This document shows positions 33,381 through 46,100 of a DNA stretch of 64,000 bases, one piece after another. Position 1 is the stretch's first letter. The number at the start of each line of letters is the position of its first letter. The position numbers were made by a program, and so were the translations under genes. The notes under the pieces were generated by a model. That model did no database searches, had not been told where the DNA came from, and saw only the letters and a list, made by a program, of their open reading frames with translations. Origin of the DNA: Auriscalpium vulgare (lineage: Eukaryota; Basidiomycota; Agaricomycetes; Russulales; Auriscalpiaceae); the NCBI GenBank assembly GCA_019915015.1, contig JAHBBC010000013.1, positions 310,001-374,000 of the forward strand. The letters run 5' to 3'.

Positions 33381-34339
33381 GAGTGGCGCGGTCACGGTGA
33401 AGCCAGTCAAGTGTTGCCGGCGTCGGTGACTTCAAGTTCGGAAAGCTCCCGAGGCCCAGCGCTTTCGCCGCCCATTTCGGGTGGCCGCGCAGAGTCCATT
33501 CCACCAAACTTCAACCTGCAAATATCGCTTCAACGTCAGCCCAAGTCGGGTTCGAGAGAATATCTTCAAAACTCAGAAGGGACCTCAGGCCGCTTTCGAA
33601 GAAGACTGGACAATATTCCTCCAGTCGACCTAGCATCCGATCCGTGCGCTATTGAAACTTCAAGCCTCATCTCTCTTCATTCTTGCTTGAGTCATTCGAT
33701 TCATGCGCTGCTACACCCTACTGTAGCTGGGGCTTCCCCGCTGTACCACGACTGACCCTGCCTAGACGCTGCTATGGGCTCCGGAACTGAACTTGCGGAG
33801 ACCCCATGCGGCAACACATTGATGTCATGATTTTCTGAACCCGCCCCCGCTCTACTGCTGACCGGCAGGGTGCTAAGTTTTGTGCACTCATTTCGCATAC
33901 AAGGCGTTGCAGACACGCGGGTCCTCCGACTAATTGACGTACCTGATGAAAGGAAACGGTTCGAACGGACGGTGCAAGACATATACCGATACATATATGA
34001 ACCTTTCACCGCCATGATGGCTCGTGTGCGATATCTGATCACAGGGTATAAGAGATATAAGAGAAGCAAACCGAGCAATGGTCATCAGTGAGATGGAAAT
34101 GCAGAACAAGCGGATGAAGACTGTCGAAGAAACTTCATTCGCTTGTTCTGCATTTCCGTCTCTCCTTTCGAGTGCATGCTGATTCAATTCAACTGTCAAT
34201 CAGAGTCAGGGATATTGTACCTTAGGATCGCCTCAGTGGACGCCTCACCTGGAATCCTGCGTCAAAGTCCCTTCATCCTTGGCCCCGCCCCCGTGTCTTT
34301 CAGTATGCCGTTCGGCAGGGCGCCGAAGAAGGAACGCCA
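33381..34339. other. intergenic region containing a hairpin
   Basis: Between the ChAPs start and the DUF4436-like copy B stop (both on the minus strand). A 114-codon plus frame (33411-33755) has no motif. The only structure is the hairpin at 34090-34162. Confidence 0.5.
34090..34162. repeat. 29-bp inverted repeat with 15-nt loop
   Basis: Arms 34090-34118 and 34134-34162 pair over 29 positions. The two mismatches would be G-U pairs in a plus-strand transcript. Could be a small-RNA-precursor-like hairpin, a terminator, or the end product of a small inverted-repeat element. Confidence 0.85.
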
Positions 34340-35804
34340 TCAAGCAAATAACAGTCTGACGCCGGTGGAGAATATGTCAGCTCTCTTCCTGCCCACCGGG
34401 TTGAAAGGACGTACCGCCACGAGCAAAAGGGCAATCGCAGGAAGCGTTCCAACAAAGTCTGATACGCTTGGGGTCAGTTCGCTGATCAAATGAGAGGAAA
34501 AGGAGATTTTAGAGACCAATTATAGCGCCTGTATGCATCGAGTGAGATTCCTGTGCACAATGACAATGTGCGCAACGTACCGAATTGGGCTGGTGCACCT
34601 GGCAGCGTGCTTCGCAGACTGGTGAAAGCAAAGAGCGTAGCCGCAGGAACGACTAGCGCAGCGGAATCCATTGTGTGGCCGAAAACCACCGCTTTGAGTG
34701 CAATGGCCACCAGGCACAGAGTGATAGACCCTGCGCAAATGAGGCAGGAGGTCAGCGACTGACCAATGATCTCGAAAAGCGACATACACATGGCGAAAAT
34801 TGCGACGATAGCATACGTCTTCACCAGCGCTGCTCTGCTTATCATAAGCGGAAGGTAGACAAAATCGAACCCCGGATCCACTGGCGCAGACTGGTCTTCG
34901 AACAACCGCTTTGCTTTGACGTAGTATCCACTATCATAGGCGCTCAATCCATCGACCAGTGAAGAGAAAAGGGGTTAACTCACAATGCAATGCCAGTGGG
35001 ATCATCAATGGAAAGCGTCACGAAGTCGCTAGTATCATTTGTCTGAGCGAACATAATCACGGCCGTCGCGTATCTGTTTACCAATTTTTATAGGCATGAG
35101 TAAAGACGTCGCGCAAGAGTTTCCGGACGACTTACGTGTCGAAGGGATAGTTCTCGGGGCTCCTCTCCAATGCCCGTCTGTTGTTGACAGGGCCACCAAT
35201 GGCACCGCTTCTGCTGTACATCGCTAGCGTGGTGCGGAATACCGCTGAGCTGCTGGCGTAGAGCAACAGCGAGCTGACGTTGTATTGGAAGATCGGCGTC
35301 GAGCTGAGGGCACTGGAGGAGAGGGCCGAACTGCCGATCGGCTGCGGCTGGTTGCCGTTGCCCTGGAAAGGAGCGAGAAGGTTCCTACGATGGACTGATC
35401 AGCGGCGCGGTATTGGACATGACGGTAGGTAAGCCTTACTGGTCCACATAAATATTGACCAGCGGGCAGTTTGACGGGAAGGGATCGCCGATTAGGAAGT
35501 TTGAGGGGATACAGCTGTCGTCTATAACTTGCCAGTCCAGGGTCATGACACGGGCAATGGGGTCCACCGTCACCACGTCCACCGAAAGGTTCATCACTCT
35601 GCCGCCGGGGACGATTGGGTTTGCACTGAAGTCGCCATGGAATGGTTTAGTCCGGTATCCCCACCCTACGGCGATGCCTAGAATGATGAAAACGAGGATG
35701 ACGAGTGTGCTCGTCAAGACCCATGGCTGATGAGCTTCCCGCTTCAAATTCTTGAGCCTGTCTAAGCCCGACCGTATGCGGGGATGTACGCGGAAAGAAA
35801 CCAT
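34340..35804 (-). CDS. DUF4436-like membrane protein, copy B
   Basis: The start at 35804 (MVSFRVHPRIRSGLDRLK) matches the start of copy C (MFSFRSHPRLQSVLARLK); upstream in-frame Met codons belong to the 5' UTR. Features in order: N-terminal TM (STLVILVFIILGIAVGWGY), VNIYVDQ at the exon 1 end, NYPFDT, SIDDPTGIAL-like, then the TM pair around ALVKTYAIVAIFAM and ITLCLVAIALKAVVFGH, the DUF4436-type LFAFTSLRSTLPGAPAQF, and a last exon DFVGTLPAIALLLVAV with its stop at 34340-34342. All five intron positions match copy C. An integral membrane protein of unknown function. The promoter is conserved with copy C. Confidence 0.78.
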
Positions 35805-35864
35805 GGCAGGGAAGCGCTCGAGGGAGAGAAGGGTACTGGAACAGTCTTGTCCTTGGGAATGGAG

Positions 35865-35872
35865 ACTTATGT
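35865..35872 (-). promoter_or_regulatory. TATA-like element of DUF4436-like copy B
   Basis: Reads ACATAAGT on the minus strand, about 60 bases before the ATG. It lies in a block shared with copy C (ATAAGTC, then CCAAGGA, then AGTACCCTTCTCT). Confidence 0.55.
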
Positions 35873-37517
35873 ACCTGACGAATCGCCGTGGCAATGCAAC
35901 ATACCTCCTTTGAGAACACGCCGCGGGTGCGCTTGCCAGTCGGCATTGACGCGGGGTTTATTATGACTGTGGAGATCACGATTCGTATAATTTCATTGAC
36001 GTACACTTGGGGGCGCTCAAGCTCTAGGTTTCACGCAGCTCGCAGGCATAGCTGCAGTTCGCCCGGTGACCACGGCGAAAGCTTTTACGAGCTGCTGCCT
36101 TCAGCTGCGCCTGCGAGCTGCCGGAGCTGCACATAGCCTCGAGCGCCCTACCAGGAGCTCGGTTTGTACCCTGCATCGATGGCCAGCAGCTGGGAACGTA
36201 CCAACTGACTGCAAAGAAAAGATATGGTCGCTTCGCTACCACATGTAAAAGAAGCTGTGACTCACGGGTCTCCGAATCAATCAACGCTTCCATCATCGGA
36301 AGGCGTCTTGTACAATTATGTCCGAACGTGGCTTGCCGCGATATCGCCCTAGAACGATGCGAACACATGTCAGAACTCTCGATGTTGAAAGTCAGCGTTG
36401 AGCAGGCGGTCAATCGACAAGCCCGTCGTACAGGTGCAACAAAGAGTGGACAGCGGTGACGCTTGCAACATGCGCGCCTATCCTCCATTGAATGGTTAAC
36501 AGAGGGAGGGATAACTGTGTTGGCGCGCGTCTGCAGACGATTGAAACCTGTTGGCAAGCGTCTGAAGACATGAAGCACCCCTTTTAGAAGCATATAACCG
36601 CCGGGTGTTCTTTTATCCTGGAGAGGGTGCTTTAGAGGCTTCGTGCGTTCTTACGCAGCAGAAATGCTCGGCCGCATTGCTCGTCTCCTGCCAGCAAAAA
36701 TGTGAATATATAGGTAGACGCGAGGGTCGTAGACCTACTGTCCGACTAGACCCATGTATATGACGCCTGATGTACAGATTGTGGTTAACCGGTAACTTGT
36801 TGACGTTGCGAGTGGCGTTAGCCTGCGATCTAGTGACAATTGTGAAATGAAGTTCCAGCGCACAAGAAGCCGTAAACGGACGCCAGGCCCAGAGCAGGGA
36901 CCAAGCCTGATCCTGATACAAAAATAAACAGTTCAAGTTGTCGCAGGTTGTCGCCCAGCACCGGCTGTTGATCGAGATCAGCACTAGTCGTATAAGCTTT
37001 CCCAGTGGGGAAGCGCGCCGACAGTCAGAGCGCGTATGTATTATTGGTCGCCCGGTTCTGGGCTCAAAACGACGGTGCAGCCTAGGGTGCGGGAGACACT
37101 TGAGCTTGAGCACCAAGTCGTGGGGGGAGATATCTGGCCATGAACTAGCATCGGTTGCCGACCGCCATGGGACGATGACGGCAGGAAACAAGTTGTGACT
37201 GCGTGACACAGGAACATGTAGTAACAGACTGTAACGCCCAGTTGAATGTCACGCGCTTGGTTTCTCAGAATGTCCTTGACAATTCACGTCTGGCTACAGA
37301 TTATAGACACAGGGAAAGTGAGGAGACATGCAGACATGAGGGAAATCCAGGGCAGGTATAAGTTAAGTATTGGTAGGTATAAGATAGGGAGGTGTATCGC
37401 AGGAAGCTGACAAGAAAGCAAAGAAAAGCAGGACACTGGTGATATAGTGATATGACACACAAAGCTGGCTGGATGGCTGGATGCTCGCGTCGAACTTGGA
37501 ACTTGAAGCACACACGT
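35873..37517. other. 1.6-kb region without a supported gene
   Basis: Minus-strand frames of 189 and 198 codons (36024-36593 and 36613-37209) lack motifs, plausible starts and splice context. A CAAAGGAGGT motif near 35910 (minus strand) also precedes copy C and probably belongs to the copy B promoter. Confidence 0.4.
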
Positions 37518-38824
37518 TCATCGGATGCTGATGACTTGGGGCTCTTCGACAGCTATGGGCGAACCGAGAGGGATGCTGAGGATGAGGATGCCGTCTTGCA
37601 GCTCCGCGAGCACGTCCCTCGCCTGTGCATCGCCCGCGTCAGCAGCGACGCGCACACGACAATCACGCGACGCACCTGGGTCTCTGGCGGGACAGTCAGG
37701 CGCTTCATGAGATTGCCAAACTTGCGCTCGCGAGTAATGCGCGCGCGGCCCTCGCGCTCCTCGTGCTCGAGCTCCCCGAACGCCGGGCGCGCGCGGCCGG
37801 CGATGGTGATCTGGCGCAGCTTGGTGTACGGTTCGGTCGCGAGCGTGATGCTCAGGTCTTCAATCTTCACGCCGGGTAGCTCGAGCATGGCGGTCATGGT
37901 GTTCGTTGCGCCATTGTAGCCAATGTCGGTGCAGATGCCGTATATTTTTGCGGGTGTTGGGACGGGCTGCGATGGCGCGGGCGGCGGGGCGAGGCGGGAG
38001 AGGGTCGGGACGGTGGGAGGCGGGCTGCGCAGTCGTCAGTACACGAGGGCGCCCATGCACATGAGAAGAAAGGGGAAAGAGGAAGAGGAAGAGAGAGCGG
38101 TATCAAGGAGGGGCGGCGGCGAGGCGTACCTCATCCGCGACAAGCCAGAACCACTAGGGGACCCGCCCATTCCAGCCTGCGGTGTCCCCGCAGACGCACC
38201 CGCGGACATCTCGTCCGAAAAGCCCTGCTGGACGAATCTCACAAAAGACTGGTCGCTCGCTTGGCGCGCCGCCGCCGCCGCACTCTGCGCGCGCGCGATA
38301 TCCTCTGCACTGTGTGGCCGCTTATACGGGTGCGCACGCACGCTGGAACCATGAGCCCGCACGGGCCCCGTGGCGGGACTCGCGCTGGCGCGTCTGTCTG
38401 CATCGCCGCCCGACGCGCTCGCCGCGGCGGTATCGATTGCATGTACACGAGACCTCTCACCCGACTTGCGAGCGCTGCGCCCGCGGTACTGGCTGGGCAC
38501 TAGGGGAATGCGCTCTTCCAGCTGAATGACGGTGGGCGGCTCGCTTGTCGCGTGGGCGGGCGGTTGCTCTTGCACTTGAGGAAGCTGGTGTTGATATAGC
38601 TCTTGGGGCGAGAACTCAGCCGGCTGCAGGGTGAGATTCAGGCTGGGAGTGCTGCTGGTGCTTGCGTTGAGGTTTGGGTCGTCGTGCGGGGCTGTTGAGG
38701 CTGCCACGTCGTACTCCCATGGATGAGCCATGGGCGTGCTGGCGTTGCTGCTTGCGCCGGGCGTTGTCGGTGTCATTGCGCTTGAATGTGTTGCGGGGTC
38801 GTTGTACGGATAGTGATAGGACAT
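37518..38824 (-). CDS. small heat-shock (Hsp20/alpha-crystallin) domain protein with long N-terminus
   Basis: ATP-independent holdase-type chaperone domain at the C-terminus: TMTAMLELPGVKIEDLSITL, ITIAGRARPAFG, RITRERKFGNLMKRLTVPPET, then AELQDGILILSIPLGSP (the I-x-I-like end of the domain is present). The start at 38824 (MSYHYPYNDPATHSS) opens a roughly 260-residue disordered Ser/Pro/Gln/Ala-rich region, much longer than the 20-80 residues usual for Hsp20 proteins. Introns lie near 38035-38130 and at about 37626-37680 (after VPPETQ). Stop at 37518-37520 after PQVISIR. Many basidiomycetes have such fused low-complexity sHSPs; a stress role is expected from the family but not shown here. Confidence 0.78.
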
Positions 38825-39214
38825 CGGACGGCACTGTTAGATTCTGTAGCTGACAACAAATGTGCAGCCAAGAGAGATGATGGGAGCGCGCAGCGACGCG
38901 CGGTCTTTTATACCTGAGGCCACGAGGCGCATGACTCGCGAGGCGAGGCCGCGCTTCCGGCGAACAATGGAGCACCGCCTCGCCGCCTCAGGCCCGACGC
39001 TTGCCTTCTATGGAAAGGCCGCCTCAATTTTTCCCGTCGTCGCCACCGCCAGCACCGCTGACGTGAAGCGAGTCAAAATGACCCGTGAAACAGCGGTCGG
39101 TATGAGCGGGGTGTAGAGTCAATCATCTCGCAATCATGCATGGATATCGTCAGGAAAATCATGAGTGCCATATGGATGGCCAAGAAGTTGGGAGCGCACT
39201 GTATCGACGAGCGC
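38825..39214. other. intergenic region, no gene supported
   Basis: Promoter side of the sHSP gene and 3' flank of helicase copy 1 (both on the minus strand). Confidence 0.5.
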
Positions 39215-42200
39215 TCAGTCGCCCATGTACCTCAGCACAGTGGCGCTGCGCTTGTCGATGTACTCGTCCCCAACACGACTCCGTTCGTCCACCCGGATCT
39301 CCACGTACCCAGGCACGGGTACTTTCGTAGTCAAGTTCCAGTCCGGCTGTTTCGCCGTAGCACCTCCGTGGCTGGCCACGTAGTTGATGAAGGTCCTCCA
39401 AATTGGATGACCACCCAGGGCTTCAGGATCACCAATGACGATGAGCATGGCCTGGGCACGTGTAAATGCCACTAGAAGGTCTCAGAGTCTCAGATACACG
39501 AAGGTCGTGACTTGGTGGAAGCTTGACGTACCATTGATACGTTTGCGGTCATTCACGAAACCGATTTTGGCGCGAACACCGACCCGTTGTCCTTCCTTGC
39601 CCTTGGGCGGCGTGTTTCTGGTGGTAGAGAATATAATGACACGCCTCTCCTATACATCGTCATTGGTATGAGCACGCAAATCAAACAGCACCAGCACACA
39701 TTTACGCACCTCGCCCTGAAACTGCTCAACTGAGCACACGAGGATGTCTTTTATGCCGCTGGACTTGAGCAGCTGCCTAATCCTCCTAACTTGCGCCTTG
39801 TACGGTGCAATCACACCAATCTCCCGCTCCTCTGATAAGTATGTGTTCAACGCTAAGCGATAGTACAGCAAGTGAATGTATCACGCACTGATCGGCCGAT
39901 CCTTGTCTTCCAACAGGGCAAGACATTTGTTGCGAACGACTGAGGCCTCTTCGATGTTGAACCAAGAAGGTGACTTGGATCCTCTCATCTGCTTGCCCTT
40001 GATACCGTGGAAAACGACAGGGAAGTTTTTGTTAGGGAGTAATGGTGAGCCAAGCATGTTCCTCGCAGTGCTTGCATGGGCTGCCGCGCAGAGCGTATCT
40101 TCGTAGAGGTATTTGTTTGACCAGGCAATGATCGCGCCGTGCGAGCGTCGGTTCCGCAGAAGCTGTACAATGCTACACTCGCCGTACGATAACATGAGCA
40201 CAGTGCGTACTTCAATAGAATATGCACTTACGTGTGTCCGGTTTGCTTCTTAGTATCGTACGTCTCACCAAAGTGCATGAGGCGTTCGAGGTAACTCTTC
40301 TTCAGCCCCGAGTTCCCCGCGGCGTGCGAATAGATCACTGGGCCAAGCTGATTGCAGTCACCAGCGAGCACAACATTCGTCAGAGCGTCCGCGAAGGCCC
40401 TTATTGGCACCATCGCGAGCGGCTCCTCTGCCTGCGCCGCCTCATCCACAATGATGTGCGAAAAGTGTCCAACAGGGAGGCCATGGCTCTTCAGAAACGC
40501 CGCCGACGAGCACGTACATACCACAATGCGGTGCTTGCGCAGTTTGTCGAGTGGTGGCACCCCGAAGACGCCGTGCGCATTGACGAACGCGAAGGGTTGC
40601 ACGTCCTCCGGGCAGTCGTCTACAGAGCGCGAGAACGCATGTAGTCGAAACATCAGACCTTCGAGCTCGGCTTCGGCAGCGAGCCGTGCGGTGAGCACAT
40701 TGCATGCGTTGTTGTTCGGCGCGCAAGCGAGGATGCGATTGTCAGGGTTCTGGTTTAACAGCTGCAGGATGCATTCAACTACGGTTGCCGTCTTCCCAGT
40801 GCCCGGGCTAAAATAGGAACGTCAGGACGATATATGACATGTGCGGCAAGGATAAGTATGTTGCTTACGGGCCATAGATGATGAATGGGACGCTCCCGCG
40901 TGGATGATGAAGTACAGAATGTACTGCCTGGAGCTGCTCCGGGTCGTCGAGGATGTGAGAATTATGAAGATGCATTCGATTCCTGTCCCCGGAATCAAGC
41001 GTAGGACGAGGAAGAATGTCGCGGACGGTCGGGAAGAGCAGACGCTGAGGGCTTGCGAGGTTCGTGTCGATGGCGGCGTACATTCGTCGAAGCGTGATGC
41101 GATTAAGCTTAGGCCGCAACATGAACGTCGTGTCGCGCTTGAAACGAAAGTCGCGGTGCATTGCTAGCGTGAGTTTCATCTCCACATGCCCGCATCTGCC
41201 GTTCGGTGCAGAGACTTCATATGTCACCACCTTGTGCACGCGGGCCTCCCATGTGTGGTCTTCGAGCTCATTGTCCAGGAAGACGAAGTCGCCGACGCTG
41301 ACTTCCGGGAGACTATCCTCTTCCAATTCGGATATAGTGACGCTGGCATACGGGCAATAGTTAGTTGGCGACATATGAACAAGACAATGATTCGCACGTA
41401 TAACTCTCTCCGCGCCGAGTTAGGGTAACTTCCACAGGGAGTTTATCAGCGAGGAGGCGTCTAAATGAGTTTAGAAACAAGTGAGCATCAGTGGACAGAT
41501 TTCCGAGCGGTGAGAGTCGACATACTGTTGCGCTGCATCCTCTGCATTCATCAAAACCCTATAGCGACGGGCGTAAGTCTCAGGCTCCAGAGTCCCCGGC
41601 AGTGTAGTCCGCAGTAACTGTGCTGTAGCCTCTTCGTACTGCCTGTTGTCCAATCTGTGGTCTTCCAGAAGCCCTCTCCAGTCCGGAGGCAGTAGATACT
41701 GCCCAAGACCCTTTGATTTTGACTGTCCGCGCGTCCAGGTCGGTGGGCGATATGGGTTCACGTGCAATGGCGCGTTGTAGCGAGGACGAGTAGACGGCAT
41801 GAGATGCATCGCTCTGGGCGCCAGAAGAACGTGGTCGTGGGTGGTACCCGCCGTTCCGGACACGGGACGCGGGACGACGAATGTGCCTTTCCGCGCGCAG
41901 TCATAGAAGACGAGGTCGATTGTCGCCTCGAAGCTCCCTTCGTAAGGAGGTAAGAAGGTGACCACGATCGTGCGAGGCTCATTTGACTTGATATATTTTG
42001 ACTGACCCTCGAGGGCCGCCGAAAAACTGTGACGAAATGAACGACGCGGTTATGGGAAGCACGTCGAGACGCACCCCTCCTCAGACGAGAATCTGGCCTC
42101 TACAAATGTGACGAGCGGTTGGATATTCTCCTTCGTGACAATGAACTTCGCTGTCGAGCTTGGGTATATCCCGGACTCGGCCCGCTCGATGATGCCGAAG

Positions 42201-42607
42201 CTGAGGCCCGCCTCTTCGGATACTGTGATTCCGGTCCCTTCATGCGATAGCAGCGTTTCTTCCTCCTCGAACAGCGGCGCGGCAGCAGGCAGCACGGCCG
42301 TGGTGCGTTCCAAGTCGCCCAGGTTAACGCACTGCTCTCCAGAGACAAAGACCCCCCCGTGTCCCTCATCAACGACTTGGTCTTGAGAAGAGCCTGTCCA
42401 ATCGCGACCAGGGGGCGATTCTATGTGTTCCGCATAGCCGCTGTCGTTTGCCCCGTTGGGAATCGCAGGAGGCAGACCAGACACGTCCTCGACTACATGC
42501 AAGGTCTGGGGAAGCGCAGCTAGTTTGCGTTGGTGTGGCCGTCCTCCGATATGAGCGGCCAGTTGATTGCGTCGGATGTGCTTCGCGCAGGGGGTACACA
42601 GCTCCAT
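39215..42607 (-). CDS. SF1 RNA helicase, SDE3/MOV10/SAD-3-like, copy 1
   Basis: Probable 5'-3' RNA helicase of the Upf1-like superfamily, the branch that works with Argonaute in RNA silencing (SDE3 in plants, SAD-3 in Neurospora). The start at 42607 follows an in-frame stop and opens a single U1-like zinc finger (CTPCAKH...HIGGRPHQRK). A beta-rich N-terminal domain and OB-like part follow (SVGDFVFLDNELEDHTWEARV). Motifs: FIIYGP|GTGKT with an intron in the P-loop (about 40806-40868); LACAPNNNACN; HIIVDEAAQAEEP (motif II DEAA); LAGDCNQLGPV (III); VEQFQGEERRVIIFSTTR (V); KRIN with VAFTRAQAMLIVIGDP (VI). It ends TVLRYMGD. No lesions. It lacks the acidic C-terminal tail of copies 2 and 3. It is transcribed divergently from the aminopeptidase. 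Confidence 0.82.
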
Positions 42608-43157
42608 GTCGACGAGGGGTTAGGAAGAGAGCAGGCGTTCGAGTGGCGGGCAAGTATGCACGCAGCGCGGGTAGTGCCGGACCCCGGTGGAGGCAGAAAG
42701 GTCATGAATATTGAAAAGGGTAGAAGACGCTCCTGCTAGACACTGGAAGATTGGACGAGATCAGCGTGCGCAGCATGGATAAGATGGAGAGTCGCACGTA
42801 CAGGTGGATACTTGGAAGCTTGCAATTGACACTTCGCGATCATCGCTCATGATGTGAGCGCTCAATGCCCACGGAATATAAGATCGCAGATATTGGTTCA
42901 GAGAGCACGTTGGACGTAGCCGCATCGTTCTGTGAGATGAAGTCAGAGTTAGGTTCATAGGGACAAGAGAATTGGAGAGGCGACTCTGCCCCGGACTCAC
43001 AGCCAGTCTGTACTAGAGTCCTTACTGCAGCGCTCTTCCAGGCTTGACACGATCTGTTTCTCTTCCGTCCAACTCTTTGTCATCGAAAGGTACTCACAGC
43101 GTTCCAGCATCAGCGTGTTCTTGAGGGTCGAGGTCAAGAGGACTCGGAGTTCGAAGC
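42608..43157. other. divergent promoter region
   Basis: Between helicase copy 1 (-) and aminopeptidase P (+). The minus frame 42761-43000 has no motif. No gene supported; it may hold untranslated exons of either neighbour. Confidence 0.4.
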
Positions 43158-46100
43158 ATGCGCGGCTCTGCCTTCGGATTCGCAGCCACGAGGCTCTTCA
43201 AGTGCTCTCGCATCCGCACGACCACCCCGCACGGACGATCCTTCACCATGGGAGCCCCAGGCGCGCAAACCGTCAACACCACAGAGCGCCTCGCCGGCCT
43301 GCGCAAGCTGATGGCGGACAAACCCGTCGACGCGTACATCGTTCCGAGCGAGGACCAACGCAAGTGTGCCGCATCCCACCCATCGCCGATTCCTCCTGAT
43401 CCCGTGCGCCGCCCGTCTAGACTCGAGCGAGTACCTCGCCCAGTGCGATGAGCGCCGAGCGTTTATATCTGGGTTCAATGGGTCGGCAGGTACGTTCCCC
43501 GCAAGGCTCGGTGCGTCGAATCTGCTGATCATCTCAAAGGCACTGCCGTGGTGACGAAAGACAAGGCATACCTGTTCACCGACGGTCGATATTTCCTGCA
43601 GGCGGAGCAGCAGCTCGACAGGTAAGCTCCTTCCCTCAGTTGGAGTTTGTCAGAATCCGAGCTATTTCCTTAGGAACTGGACGTTGATGCGGCAGGGGCT
43701 GCAAGGTGAGTTGGGCAGTGCATTTTTCGGCAGGGTAGGAGGTGACGAGGTCGTGAAGACGTACCGACTTGGCAGGAGTTCATCACCAAGGTGAGTATTC
43801 GCCATTCGTGCACCGTACTTTGAACGAGACTCAGCATCCCCTCCTTAGAAAGTGCCGAAAGGTGACAAGGTTGGCATCGATCCTGACTTGATCAGTGCAT
43901 GTGAGTCTGCTTCGTCTTATTCAACGCCCCCCTCACCATGCACAGCGGACGCAAAATCATTCAAGGATGTGCAATTCTCCTATACCGACAATCTGGTCGA
44001 CAAGGTATGGGGCTCCGACCGCCCATCGCGGCCGAAGAGCACAGTCTTCCCTCTCGACGTCAAGTATTCCGGTGCGTAACTCCGCATTTGCTTGCCCGGC
44101 CTCACATGAATTTGGGTTTCCCAGGCGAATCTCACGCAGAGAAGTTGTCGAAGGTACGCCAGGAGCTGCAGAAGAAGGACGCCAGCGCGATGGTCGTTAC
44201 GATGCTTGACGAAGTTGCCTGGCTATTCAATCTGCGAGGCTCCGACATCGATTATAATCCAGGCAAGCCTGCTCCTCATCAATCTGATTGGAAACCAACT
44301 CAGCCCATGCAGTCTTCTTCGCGTACGCGGTCGTGACACCGGATTCCGCTACGCTCTTCATCGACTCGGCGCAAGTCGACGACACTGTTAAAGCCCACCT
44401 TGGTTCGCAAGTTGTCGTGCAGCCTTATGTCGCATTCCGCGAGCATTTGCGCAGCCTGGGCGCGTCGCTCATGGTATGGAGACACCTTTACGCACTCACG
44501 GCCTTGTGCTTAAAATAATCATTCTCAGTCCAGCCAAAAGGTTCTCATCGGTGACAAGGCCAGCGTGGCGGTCGCGGAGGCCATCGGCCAGGTAAACCAC
44601 TTGTTGTCGGCCTCGGTTCATCACTAAGCTCATCCTCAGGACAAAGTCTTGCTTTCCCGATCGCCTGTTGCGGATCTGAAGGCTATCAAGAACGCGACCG
44701 AGATCGCCGGCTTCCGCGCCAGCCATATTCGCGACGGCGCCGCCCTCGCGCGCTATTTCGCGTGGCTCGAGGAACAGCTCAACGCTGGTGCGGAGATCAC
44801 CGAGAGTGGTGGGGCGGATGTGCTGGAGAAATACCGCTCGTGAGTGCGCGTCTCCCTCCAAAAGACTCGAGGAGCTCAAAGTCCAAATGATGAAGGGAGC
44901 TAGGTTTATTCAAGGGCTTATCTTTCACGACGATTTCGTCCACGGGGCCAAACGGTGGTACGTGTGCCGATCTTCTGATAGCTTTCAGATATGGACGCAG
45001 TATATAGCTATCATCCACTACTCGCCGGATCCGAATGACTGTGCTGTCATCAAGAAGGAACAGATATATCTCTGCGACTCGGGTGGTGTGTGTTCAACGA
45101 ATTCGTTAAGTTTCCCGCTCACTTCCATGCAGGGCAGTTCCTTGATGGGACAACGGATGTGACAAGGACGTGGGTGAGTGTCTATATACTGTGATGCGTG
45201 CAGGCAATGGATCTTATCATCGGTTACAGCACTTCGGCGAGCCGACAGAGGAGGAAAAGCGAGCATTCACTCGGGTACTGCAGGGCCATATAGCCATCGA
45301 CACTGCAATCTTCCCAAACGGCACCTCAGGCGCGTAGCTCCTCTATTTCTTCCATTCCTAGCGCCAGCCCTGACGCAGATTGTATCTGACGTAGGTTATA
45401 TCATGTAGGTCTCAATGAATGTGGTGCGCCCAGCCTGGCATGCCCATTGACCTATCGGCCAGTGACACCTGGGCGCGTAAATTCCTCTGGCAGGATGGGC
45501 TAGGTGAGCCTCGACGTCCCAGCATATCATCGCACAGCTGATGCACGGCGGTCTAGATTACAGACACGGTACCGGCCATGGCGTCGGTCACTTTCTAAAC
45601 GTCCATGAAGGTGCGTGTGTCCTGGGCTACTACGAATATAGCTGATTTACTTTCAGGGCCGCATGGCATCGGCACTCGTATCGGTAAGGGTTTAATGTGG
45701 GTGAATGATCGGCCGCTAACGCTGAGGGCTTCGACAGCCTACAACAGCACCGCGCTCAAGCCCGGTATGACGGTCTCAAATGGTGAGCGCTGCCCCTGCC
45801 CCGCGTCTCGCATATCTTTATGCTACCTCAGAGCCCGGCTACTACGCCGACGGACGCTTCGGCATCCGAATCGAGAACGTCGTCATCGTGCGCGATGCGC
45901 AAACGCCGAACAACTTTGGCAACAAAGGCTTCCTCGGATTCGAGCACGTCACGATGGTCAGTCGTCTCTCATCACTGGACGACTCGAGCTCACGCGTGGC
46001 GACGACAGTCTCCTATGCACAAGAAGCTCATAGACACGAGCTTGCTTTCGGTGCAGGAGCGGGAGTGGCTCGATGCGTATCACGCGGAGGTGTGGCAGAA

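Noticed and set aside
36024..37209. Two long minus-strand frames between DUF4436-like copy B and the sHSP gene
   Set aside because: No motif, no start context and no exon-like borders; neighbouring real genes are all clearly spliced.
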